This document shows, one piece after another, positions 22,640 through 29,841 of a stretch of 45,168 nt of DNA. Location of the stretch: contig CP036297.1 in NCBI GenBank assembly GCA_007751255.1, forward strand, positions 1-45,168, written 5' to 3'. The position numbers and the translations under genes are program-made. Every line of letters begins with the position of its first letter. Position 1 is the first letter of the stretch. A model generated the notes under the pieces. The model saw only the letters and a program-made list of their open reading frames with translations. It was not told the DNA's origin and searched no databases. The stretch comes from Engelhardtia mirabilis. GTDB taxonomy: Bacteria; Planctomycetota; UBA1135; GCA-002686595.

Positions 22640-23770
22640 TCAGCCGCCCTTGATCTTCTCAGCGATCTCGAACACTCGATCAGCATCGTCGTTGCGCCCG
22701 AGGTATCTCAGGGCCCAACCCTTCATCCTGTGCAGGCCCTCCCGGCCCGGCATCAATTCGAGAGCGGCATTGATGTGACCAAGCGCCAGCTCCCAGGCAT
22801 CTGTTGCGGCGGCGTCCTCCCCCGACGATGAGAGTGCAATCGCCTCGTTGAAGGTCGCAACTGCGATCGAGCGCTGCAACGCGGCGCTTTCAGGGAACTG
22901 CTCAAGGCCTGCCTCGGCGGCCTCTCGAGCCTCAGCGTGGAAGTTCCGGCCATCGTCGCTCTCGGACACTTTGGCGAGGTCTCCAAGACAGTTGACGAGA
23001 AGGGCGTAGGCATCCTCGGAAGGCGCGATGTCGAGGGACTGCCGCAAAGGCTGCTCGGCGGCACCGTACTGACCCGCGTCCTTCAGGCTGCTCCCGAGAG
23101 CCGTGTACGGCTCCGCGAGGTGCGGCGCCTCTTCGATCGCCTGTTCGGCGTAGTCGATGGCGCGCTCCAACATGCCGAAGTCTCGCGCGGCGCCAGATAG
23201 GTTCGCCAGCGCTGCAGCTCGGGTCCGCCGGTCGTCCAACGGAATGCGCGCGAGAGCCTCTTCATAGCTGCCTAGTGCTTCCTTAGCGTTGCCGAGGAAG
23301 TGCTGAGCAACCGCTCGGAGGTTGTGGCCGTCTGCTCGAGACGGCTCCCTGAGAATGAACTCTTCGGCGTTCGCGAGGGCCGACTTGTACTGCTGTGCGA
23401 GCAGGCACCATTGACCCCGAAGAAAGAATGTGCGCGCGTACCCTGGCAGCAGCCGTTCCGCGTCTCGCAGGAGGGCGTACACGGCCTCAAGATCAATGTC
23501 TGACAGCGTTGCGCTGGCTTCCATGGTCCGGGTGACGTTCGAGCCCATTCGCGCCGTCGCCTCGTCGAGCTTCTTGTCCACCTCAAGCAGCGTTGCCAGC
23601 TGGACATCCTCTTGATCTTTGACAGTGTTGAAGACCCCAAGAGTGAGGCCAGCTAGGGCGGCAATGGTGACCACCCATTCGCGCAGTTCCTTGAAACCAA
23701 ACCCGCCCTCTACGCGTTCCGTGGTTTGGGTGGCACTGCTTTTCTCGCGGTCTCGGCTGATGTCGTGCAT
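22640..23770 (-). CDS. Membrane-anchored TPR protein
   Basis: The 376-residue protein has a polar N-terminus, one transmembrane helix (about 31-47, WVVTIAALAGLTLGVF), and then at least six TPR-like units, such as ALANAEEFILREPSRADGHN, AKEALGSYEEALARIPLDDR, ERAIDYAEQAIEEAPHLAEP and GAAEQPLRQSLDIAPSEDAY, ending GWALRYLGRNDDADRVFEIA. TPR arrays bind partner proteins. It stands alone on the minus strand, 110 bp upstream (in its reading direction) of the lectin-like gene. Confidence 0.75.
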   Translation of the reverse strand: MHDISRDREKSSATQTTERVEGGFGFKELREWVVTIAALAGLTLGVFNTVKDQEDVQLATLLEVDKKLDEATARMGSNVTRTMEASATLSDIDLEAVYALLRDAERLLPGYARTFFLRGQWCLLAQQYKSALANAEEFILREPSRADGHNLRAVAQHFLGNAKEALGSYEEALARIPLDDRRTRAAALANLSGAARDFGMLERAIDYAEQAIEEAPHLAEPYTALGSSLKDAGQYGAAEQPLRQSLDIAPSEDAYALLVNCLGDLAKVSESDDGRNFHAEAREAAEAGLEQFPESAALQRSIAVATFNEAIALSSSGEDAAATDAWELALGHINAALELMPGREGLHRMKGWALRYLGRNDDADRVFEIAEKIKGG

Positions 23771-24117
23771 GGTCAGGTCGGTGGTAGGCGTGCTGGGGTA
23801 TAGGCGTGCACCACCGGGACTGCTACGGTTCCGGACGCTCGGTATTCGTGGCGGCCGTGCCCTTTGCTAGCGGAAGACCCGTCGTCCACCGCCGGCGGCC
23901 TCCCCTGTCGCACACAGGTTCACGTGCGCCCCTTGCCCCGCCTTGCCTTCGGGCGGATTGAGCGTGCGCTGATCCTGGCGGGGTCCCTCGCCCTGCAAGG
24001 GCCCGTGTCCTCGCTCCGCTTCGCTGCGCCGAGGGCCGCGCCAAACCCTTGCACGCCTTCGCTTTTCCCCCACCGGTCGGACAGGCACATCAACCGCCAA
24101 CGACAAGGAGAAGCATC
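23771..24117. other. 347-bp noncoding leader with several small hairpins
   Basis: No gene is recognised. The stretch is C-rich and contains short inverted repeats, for example CCTGT with ACAGG near 23908-23922, CCGCC with GGCGG near 23940-23956, and CTCG with CGAG near 24011-24034. These resemble, less regularly, the hairpin run at 26675-26941. It precedes the small plasmid gene at 24118 and may be its leader. Confidence 0.35.
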
Positions 24118-24396
24118 ATGGCGAACAACAAACCACACGACACCATCCGGGACGGCAACCTCAAGGCCACGATCTGGGCCAACCAGGGCAAGAACGGAAC
24201 CTTCCACACGCTCGATCTGACCCGCAGCTACCGTACCCAAGACGGGTGGCGCGACACCACCGCCGGGTTCAGCAGCTCCGAGCTCCTGCGCATCGCTCGC
24301 CTGGCCTACATCGCCTACGACGAGATCGCCCTCCTCCGGGCTGCTGGCAGCGGATCCGAAGAGGTTGCGACCCCAGACGATGGGAGGCGAGGATGA
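24118..24396 (+). CDS. Small plasmid protein (92 residues)
   Basis: ATG 24118 follows AAGGAGAAG. The protein has a beta-rich core: DTIRDGNLKATIWANQG, KNGTFHTLDLTRSYRTQDGW and DTTAGFSSSELLRIARLAYI. I recall similar short proteins with unknown function on conjugative plasmids, so it likely belongs to a plasmid-borne family. It overlaps the methyltransferase-like gene by 4 bp (ATGA), making a two-gene unit. Confidence 0.65.
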   Translation: MANNKPHDTIRDGNLKATIWANQGKNGTFHTLDLTRSYRTQDGWRDTTAGFSSSELLRIARLAYIAYDEIALLRAAGSGSEEVATPDDGRRG

Positions 24397-25076
24397 GCCA
24401 GGGCCCATCCTCTAGCCGTCGGCAGATCACTCTGCCGGCGGCGACGCGGACCGGAAGCCCGGTGCCCTGGCTGACGAGCATCCACTCGACGATCAACCGT
24501 GGCCACTGGGGCGCCTCGTCCTACCGAGGGAACTGCGGTGGGTACCTCATCAAGGACCTGCTGGCCTTCTACGAGCCGACCCACGTCCTCGACCCGATGA
24601 CGGGCAGCGGCACCTGCCAGGACCTCTGCAAGAGCCTGAAGGTCCCCTGCACCAGCTTCGACCTACGTGCCGGCCGGTGCGCCGGCGAGGCTGGCTCCTA
24701 CGCCGACCTGGAGCCCTACGACTTCCCCCCCTACTGGCGGATGATCCGCTACGGCGACGACCCACGGTGCTTCTCGAGGGCTCCCACACTCGAGGAGTTT
24801 ATGGGACGCCTTGGCGGGATCCTGAAGTGCTGCCAGAGCGGCCTGGCGCCCGGCGGCAAGATCGCCGTGCTGATCGGGGACTACCACGATCCGGGGCTTG
24901 GTCGGCAGGTGCCCCTGAGCACCCTTACGACGAGCCTAGCCATCGACCGGGGCCTGTGGCCCGCCTGCACGCCGATCATCCGGTTGCAGCACGGGAACGC
25001 GTCTTCCAGGCGCTCGCACAGCTCAGCCTTCATCCCGGGCGTCCACGACACCTGCCTGGTGTTCGAGCGCGCCTAG
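24393..25076 (+). CDS. DNA-methyltransferase-like protein with altered catalytic motif
   Basis: This 227-residue protein starts at ATG 24393 after a GGAGGCGAGG site. It has a clear AdoMet-binding motif I (VLDPMTGSGTCQDL, about 65-78) and an acidic second strand (SFDLRAG). The region expected to hold the catalytic DPPY/SPPY reads YDFPPYWRMI (about 109-118), so the Asp/Ser is Phe. GKIAVLIGDYHDPG follows. It resembles the small N-4/N-6 DNA-methylase-like proteins of mobile plasmids. The changed motif leaves activity uncertain; it may be a DNA-binding or anti-restriction relative. No restriction enzyme is nearby. Confidence 0.7.
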   Translation: MSQGPSSSRRQITLPAATRTGSPVPWLTSIHSTINRGHWGASSYRGNCGGYLIKDLLAFYEPTHVLDPMTGSGTCQDLCKSLKVPCTSFDLRAGRCAGEAGSYADLEPYDFPPYWRMIRYGDDPRCFSRAPTLEEFMGRLGGILKCCQSGLAPGGKIAVLIGDYHDPGLGRQVPLSTLTTSLAIDRGLWPACTPIIRLQHGNASSRRSHSSAFIPGVHDTCLVFERA

Positions 25077-25241
25077 GAGCCGCCCAGAGGGGGGGCTGGC
25101 TCCGCGTCCTCCCCTCTCTCCCTACTCCCCACGACGGACGCAGCCCCTTGCAGCGTCGTCGAGTAGGACGGCCACATTTGCTCGTTGCAGGCGGGCTCAC
25201 GGAGCGGAACATGCCCTTGCGAAGGATCGGAGCGGGCCGTT

Positions 25242-26348
25242 CTAGCTGGGTTCAGGGCCGTCGTCGTGGTCGACCGCATCGGGAAGCGGTCGATAAGGAC
25301 TCCGCCCGATCAGCCTCTCAGCCTCGCTTCGGTGGTAGGTGCCGGAGGTGACTGTCTCGTCCCACCACTCTTCACCGGCGCGCTCGACGACCTCGTCGAT
25401 GTCCTGCAGGAGACTGCTGCATGCGGCTTCAAGCTCGTGCGCACGATGGGTTGGCGCTGAAGTGACCGCCGGTCGTGATGGAAGATCGGAAGGCAGGGTC
25501 AACACCGTGCCGGCGCTCTCGCAGTAGAAGCGCGTAGTCGAACCAACGATCAGCGCGTCGAGAAGCGGGATGCCCAGCACCTCGCCCGCGGTCTTGAGTC
25601 TCTCTGCGACCCGCTTGTCCTCGATTGACGGCGCCACGTCACCGGATGGATGGTTGTGGCCCACGATGACGGCCGCGGCGTTCGCCAGTACACCGGCCTT
25701 GAACACCTCGCGAGGGTGCACCAGCGTGTTACTGGCCGTTCCGATCGAGACGATGTGGGCGTGCGTGAGCTGGTGACGGCCGTTCAGATAGAGAGCGGCG
25801 AACTGCTCGCGGTCTGACCGCCCGATCAGTCCTTGGAGCAGTTGCGCGGCATCTGCTGGCCGCAAGACCTTCCCGCCGCAGGCCTGCGCCCAGGCGTCGG
25901 AGAGTAGCGTCTCGATCATCCGGATGGCGGGCCGGGCGGCGGGGCTCGCGATCGTTGTTGTCGGCGGGCGCCCCTTCGACGGCGCTGCGTAGGTCGGCGG
26001 ATCCTCTTCGCGCGCATCCCCCGGAGTCTCGCGGACCTCATCCAGCTCTCGGCGCACCTGGCTCAGCGGTCTCGAGGCGAAGTGCAGGTCACGTTCGACC
26101 CGCAAACCGCCGGGGCCTTCCAGGGCCTCGAGCTCGGCCAGGCTGATGTAGCCCAGCTCCACCTCGTGACCACTGACCAGGCCGAAGAGGGTGTCGTCGC
26201 CGTCGAACTCGGTGATGAACCACGTCCATCCCGCCCATGGCGTGAAGAGCTTCGCGTGCACTATGGGGTCCGCCGTGTGCTCGGTGGCATAGAGCCGCGG
26301 CAGAGCGGCCCGGAGTTCATCTGGCAGCAATGGCGGCGAATCGGACAT
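25242..26348 (-). CDS. DUF2958-RadC (JAB/MPN) fusion protein
   Basis: Residues ~5-78 match DUF2958 (LLPDELRAALPRLY, KLFTPWAGWTWFITEFDGDD, FGLVSGHEVELGYISLAELE). A Pro/Thr-rich linker follows (about 105-140). Residues ~165-290 are a RadC-type JAB domain: the Glu in DREQFAALYLNG (E181), HPREVF, and HNHPSGDVAPSIED (H231, H233, D244). All metal ligands are present. The C-terminal ~75 residues are helical and acidic. Both domains are common on plasmids and integrative elements, usually as separate genes; their fusion here suggests they work on the same substrate. The role of RadC-type proteins in mobile elements is not settled. It converges on the methyltransferase-like gene. Confidence 0.82.
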   Translation of the reverse strand: MSDSPPLLPDELRAALPRLYATEHTADPIVHAKLFTPWAGWTWFITEFDGDDTLFGLVSGHEVELGYISLAELEALEGPGGLRVERDLHFASRPLSQVRRELDEVRETPGDAREEDPPTYAAPSKGRPPTTTIASPAARPAIRMIETLLSDAWAQACGGKVLRPADAAQLLQGLIGRSDREQFAALYLNGRHQLTHAHIVSIGTASNTLVHPREVFKAGVLANAAAVIVGHNHPSGDVAPSIEDKRVAERLKTAGEVLGIPLLDALIVGSTTRFYCESAGTVLTLPSDLPSRPAVTSAPTHRAHELEAACSSLLQDIDEVVERAGEEWWDETVTSGTYHRSEAERLIGRSPYRPLPDAVDHDDGPEPS

Positions 26349-26533
26349 CGATCAGCGATGCCACGATTCGGGCTCCAACGTCAACCGCCGCGACGCGACC
26401 TCTCCACCTGCTGCCCGGCATGGCGGACAGGGGGCCGCATACAAGCCATGCGTACGTAGGCACCCGGCCCCGTTCCTTGACGTCGGGAAGGGAGTCGGGA
26501 TAGAGTGTGCAGGTAATCGGGTAGCCAGATGTG

Positions 26534-26550
26534 TTTTTGTCGGACAAAAA
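26534..26550. repeat. Perfect T/A-rich hairpin (candidate terminator or oriT arm)
   Basis: TTTTTGTC (26534-26541) and GACAAAAA (26543-26550) are perfect inverted arms around one G. The symmetrical T/A tails would terminate transcripts from either side. It lies between the minus-strand RadC fusion and the hairpin run before mobC, a usual place for an oriT. GGGGAT/ATCCCC arms (26550-26574) follow. Confidence 0.5.
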
Positions 26551-26674
26551 TCCCCTTCGGGCCCCTCCGGGGATCTGGTCGGGGCTTCCCCCCCGAACGA
26601 GGACTCGATGCCCATGACTGAGTGCTGCGCATCAGGCCCCCGTGGGCATCGCCCGCAAGCGCATCCGGCAGGCG

Positions 26675-26941
26675 GCCGCTCCTTGCGGCAGGGGCTCGCC
26701 CCTGGAGGCGACCAACCCTCCGGATTGGATGGGGCCAACGGTTCGCCGTTGGATCGCGACCGCGGGGGACTTCGCTCCCCCATCGGACACCCCGCGACCA
26801 GGATCAGGGGAGCCTCCGAGCTCCCCTCCTGGACCAGTCCCCATGGCCAACCCTGCGCGGGTTGGATGCGCGCCACCGGATCGACGGTGGACCCCGACCA
26901 AGGGCTCGCTCCTTGGATAGCGACCAATTCTCGGTCCTAGG
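26675..26941 (+). repeat. Run of short hairpins with variable stems, upstream of mobC
   Basis: At least nine inverted repeats follow one another. Stems: GCCGC/GCGGC (26675-26689), CAGGGGC/GCCCCTG (26689-26704), CCAACCC/GGATTGG with one C-A mismatch (26712-26728), CCAACGG/CCGTTGG with a TTCG loop (26735-26752), GGGGGA/TCCCCC (26764-26781), GGGGAGC/GCTCCCC inside CCAGGA/TCCTGG (26798-26832), CCAACCC/GGGTTGG (26847-26865), CCACCG/CGGTGG (26873-26890), CCAAGG/CCTTGG (26898-26916). Five stems open with CC and close with GG, and the inner pairs change together on both sides. Short spacers such as ATCGCGA, ATGCGCG, ACCCCGA and ATAGCGA separate several. The last units start 25-26 bp apart. It ends 26 bp before mobC. 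It may be an oriT, a structured leader RNA or a recombination site. Confidence 0.6.
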
Positions 26942-26967
26942 CCCGAGCGAAGGAAAGGAGAACGGCG

Positions 26968-27345
26968 ATGGCCAGACCGGCGAAGCAACCTGAAGAGCGG
27001 CGCTCAGCGCGTGCAGAGACGCGCCTGACCGTTGCCGAACACGAGTACGTTCGCCAACAGGCCAGGATCGCCGGGCTCGAGGTTTCTGAGTACATCCGCC
27101 GCCGAATCCTCGGGTACGAAGTGCCCTTCGGCGCGACTCGTCGCACCGACCCCGCCCTCATCACCGAACTCAACCGCCTGGGCCTTGAGCTCAGTGCGAT
27201 TGGCAACAACGCGAACCAGCTCGCCCGCTCGAGCAACGCGGGCCGGCAAGCTCGATCTTCCTGGACGGCTACCGCGAGCCGGATCAACGCGCTCGGGGAC
27301 CAGGTCTCCGCTGCCCTCGAGGCGCTGGTTCTCCGTGATTCCTAA
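26968..27345 (+). CDS. mobC: MobC-like relaxosome accessory protein
   Basis: ATG 26968 follows AAGGAAAGGAG. The 125-residue protein begins with a basic tail, then ETRLTVAEHEYVRQQARIAG and LEVSEYIRRRILGYEV, an RHH-type DNA-binding unit. The MobC-like helix follows (LITELNRLGLELSAIGNNAN, QLARSSN). It would bind oriT and help the relaxase nick. Its end overlaps the relaxase start by 11 bp, so the two are translated together. The nearby hairpin run is the best candidate for its site. Confidence 0.82.
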   Translation: MARPAKQPEERRSARAETRLTVAEHEYVRQQARIAGLEVSEYIRRRILGYEVPFGATRRTDPALITELNRLGLELSAIGNNANQLARSSNAGRQARSSWTATASRINALGDQVSAALEALVLRDS

Positions 27346-28786
27346 GCTGCACAAGAAGGGACGTAGTTTCGCCGGGGCAGCGGCCTATCTCCTGCACGAC
27401 AAAGACCATGCCGAAACCAGCGAACGAGTCGCCTGGACCGCGACGCGCAACCTAGCGACGCACAACCCGGAAGCCGCGTGGCGCGTCATGGCCGCCACAG
27501 CCATGGATCAGGCACGGCTCAAGGAGGAAGCCGGGATCAAGGCTACTGGCCGCAAGTCCAAGGAGAGCGTGCTCCACATCACACTCTCCTGGCACCCGGA
27601 TGAAGCCGACAAACTCACGCGCGAGGAGATGATGGCGGCGGCTGACGGTGCCCTGATGACTCTCAAAGCCGACCGGCACCAGGCCCTGATCGTCTGCCAT
27701 TCAGATGAGCCACAGCCGCACGTACACATCCTGCTCAACAGGGTCTCCCCCGAGGACGGGCGGCTCCTCTCCTCCTCGAAAGAGAAGCTCGCCCTCTCGC
27801 GTTGGGCGGAGCGCTACGAGCGTGACCGCGGGCAGGTCCTGTGCGAGGAACGCGTCCTGAACAACGCCGCTCGCGACCGTGGCACGTACGTGCGCGGCCG
27901 CGCCGACAGGCCTCGGCACATTGTCGAGCTCGAAGCGGGCGCGCCGGGCACTCTATGGGCGACGCGCCTGCGCGAACAACAGCGCGAGAAGGACCTCAAG
28001 CTCAGCCGCAAGTCGAGAGAACTGCGTGAGCGCCATGCCCAGGCGTGGAGAGATCTCGATCTCAAGCACGACACGGACAAGGTCGCCCTGAAGGTGTCTA
28101 CGAGGCGTCAGGTCACGGTCGCCAGGCAGGAGGCCGGCGCCAGGTTTCTGGACCGCTTTGCAGCGCTCGCCGTCGAGCAGGAAGCGGAACGAGAGGCTTT
28201 CGCGGCGCGAGAGGCGACCCTCTTCGGCAAGGGCCTCAACACGCTGCGCGCGATCGATTGGTCCGGACTTCTTCGCCAGGAGCGGCGAAGCGCAGCGATC
28301 CGGGAAGCGTTTGGGCTCCTCGCTGGCCGTGTCGGTCCGCGCAGCGAGACGCTCCGCCGGAAGCAGCAGCGCGAGACTTTGGCGCTCGAGCGGGAAGAGC
28401 ACGCAGCGAAGCACCAAGCGGCCGCCGGCGTGCGAGGCGAGGCGGGGCAACGCCTACAGTCCCTACGGGATCGCTACCTCCTCGACCGGGCGGGGCTCCA
28501 GGTCGAACACGCGGTCGATCGTGCCGAGCTCGCGCAGGACTGGCGTACGCGGCGCCAGGAGCGCGCTCAGGCGTGGGAGAAGGCGCGAGAGTACGAAGCC
28601 ACGCACACGTTCGAGCGCGTTGCGACACCGGATGATGAGCGTCGGCGGGCCGCAGCGGCCTTCATGACGCGGATGCGCAAGGCACGGTCTGAACGGCAGC
28701 GCTCTGAGCCCCTCTCGCCCGGCGAGGCCTTCCGCAAGCAAGCTCGGCGCGCCGAGCGTGATCGCGAGGGCGGGATAGAGCGCTAG
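27335..28786 (+). CDS. MobA/VirD2-type relaxase (MOBP-like)
   Basis: The start GTG 27335 lies inside the end of mobC and gives MIPKLHKKGRSFAGAAAYLL, where Y18 is a candidate nicking tyrosine. The metal-binding motif is CHSDEPQPHVHILLNRV, with H122, H129, H131 and N135, the three-histidine signature of MOBP relaxases. From about residue 190 the protein is a long, highly charged helical or coiled-coil domain rich in Arg, Glu and Ala, ending RDREGGIER. The total is 483 residues. It would cut one strand at oriT and pilot it to the coupling protein. The stop overlaps the convergent minus-strand gene at 28783. Confidence 0.85.
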   Translation: MIPKLHKKGRSFAGAAAYLLHDKDHAETSERVAWTATRNLATHNPEAAWRVMAATAMDQARLKEEAGIKATGRKSKESVLHITLSWHPDEADKLTREEMMAAADGALMTLKADRHQALIVCHSDEPQPHVHILLNRVSPEDGRLLSSSKEKLALSRWAERYERDRGQVLCEERVLNNAARDRGTYVRGRADRPRHIVELEAGAPGTLWATRLREQQREKDLKLSRKSRELRERHAQAWRDLDLKHDTDKVALKVSTRRQVTVARQEAGARFLDRFAALAVEQEAEREAFAAREATLFGKGLNTLRAIDWSGLLRQERRSAAIREAFGLLAGRVGPRSETLRRKQQRETLALEREEHAAKHQAAAGVRGEAGQRLQSLRDRYLLDRAGLQVEHAVDRAELAQDWRTRRQERAQAWEKAREYEATHTFERVATPDDERRRAAAAFMTRMRKARSERQRSEPLSPGEAFRKQARRAERDREGGIER

Positions 28787-29097
28787 GTCGACTCCCCACC
28801 ACTCTTCGCACGCTCCTCATTCTCACGAACCATCTCTGCAATCCGGTAGACGACGCGTGGGTAGACCAGTTCAAGCGGGAGGCCGTTCAAGGCGGCTTCC
28901 CGAAGCGCCGTATCGCTGATTGACCTGGAACACACCCCGCGCTCCGAGGCGTAGTCGTGGGCCCTCCAGACCACATCAGGCATCCAGAGCATGCGCCGCC
29001 TCCCCTTTTCAGGAAGGGGGATAAATGAAGGTTCGAATCGGAGCATCTGCTCGATCTCCTCCTCCGACTCAGGCTTCTCTACAAGAAAGACACGCAT
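28783..29097 (-). CDS. Hypothetical protein at the end of the mobilization block
   Basis: ATG 29097 gives MRVFLVEKPESEEEIEQM and a 104-residue product; a GTG at 29112 would add five residues. It continues LRFEPSFIPLPEKGRRRMLW, then SISDTALREAALNGLPLELV. No family is recognised. It is the last gene of the minus-strand block that includes the coupling protein, separated from the gene before by 38 bp. Confidence 0.55.
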   Translation of the reverse strand: MRVFLVEKPESEEEIEQMLRFEPSFIPLPEKGRRRMLWMPDVVWRAHDYASERGVCSRSISDTALREAALNGLPLELVYPRVVYRIAEMVRENEERAKSGGEST

Positions 29098-29134
29098 GTC
29101 TATGCGTAGCACAGGTCTGGCCTACAACGCAAAC

Positions 29135-29494
29135 TTAGAGGCCCGCTCCACGATCTAGCTCTGGCTGAGCAGCCTGGTTGAACCGCGCGCGCAGCGAAGC
29201 CTCCCGATTGAATCTCGCTGATAGAAGAGAGCCCTTCTCCCTCTCCTTCGCCTCTCCAACCCTGGATGCAACCTCGTTGAAACGCTCGTGGAGCCGGAAC
29301 CGCAGGTCAGGCGGGCCGCCCGCGGCCACGGGCTCCCAGACAACTCCCTGATAGCCGCCTCCAGGAACGGGAGCCGGACCAACCGGAGGCCTGTACTCGA
29401 GAGTAAGACCCCCAGGATCTTTCGGAGGGGCCCCGCGGGCCGCTTCGTTGAAGTCTTTGGTCAGGTCGCCATCGACCTTGATCTCGTCGCTCAT
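29135..29494 (-). CDS. Hypothetical Pro/Gly-rich protein of the mobilization block
   Basis: The 119-residue protein begins MSDEIKVDGDLTKDFNEAAR. A Pro/Gly-rich middle (PPVGPAPVPGGGYQGVVWEP) and a repeated motif follow: RLHERFNEVASRV, SARFNREASLRARFNQAAQP and DFNEAARGAP each contain FN(E/R/Q)(V/A). It may be an extended adaptor with short helical repeats. The start overlaps the upstream gene's stop (ATGA). Confidence 0.5.
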   Translation of the reverse strand: MSDEIKVDGDLTKDFNEAARGAPPKDPGGLTLEYRPPVGPAPVPGGGYQGVVWEPVAAGGPPDLRFRLHERFNEVASRVGEAKEREKGSLLSARFNREASLRARFNQAAQPELDRGAGL

Positions 29495-29841
29495 GGCTGG
29501 TTCCTCACGATGTTGAGTCGGTCCGCGGCTAGTTCCAGCCCGCGATGCAGGACCATCGCGCTGTACTCGCTTGGCTTCGGGTCCATAGGGATCAGGAGAA
29601 GAAGGGGGCGGTTGCCCGCGTGAGGTGAGCGCGGCTCCCGTGCAACGCCCGTGACACTCCAGTAGATGGTCTCCGCCGCACGGCCGCGTCTCGGCTCTTC
29701 AGTCCAACGCGCGTGCGGGAGACCAACATGTTCAGCGAAGAACAATGCCGCAACGAACATAGCAGCGCGGCGGCGGAAGGCCCGCCACCGCAGAGATCGC
29801 TGAAGCCCGAGAGCAAGATCTACATGCTCGTTGGATTTCAT
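29491..29841 (-). CDS. Hypothetical basic protein next to the coupling protein
   Basis: ATG 29841 overlaps the coupling-protein stop (ATGA) and gives 116 residues: MKSNEHVDLALGLQRSLRWR, a hydrophobic stretch (AAMFVAALFFAEHVGL, about 28-43), then a beta-rich end (RPLLLLIPMDPKPSEYSAMV). The hydrophobic stretch could be a weak membrane segment. There is no known family; the tight overlap argues that it works with the coupling protein. Confidence 0.55.
   Translation of the reverse strand: MKSNEHVDLALGLQRSLRWRAFRRRAAMFVAALFFAEHVGLPHARWTEEPRRGRAAETIYWSVTGVAREPRSPHAGNRPLLLLIPMDPKPSEYSAMVLHRGLELAADRLNIVRNQP

Noticed and set aside
26675-26941. Protein-coding gene in the hairpin run
   Set aside because: Open frames exist on both strands because of high GC, but all pass through alternating inverted repeats and lack a ribosome site or protein-like sequence.
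29020-29050. tRNA-like GGTTCGAATC segment
   Set aside because: It lies within a coding gene and no acceptor or anticodon stem can be folded around it.
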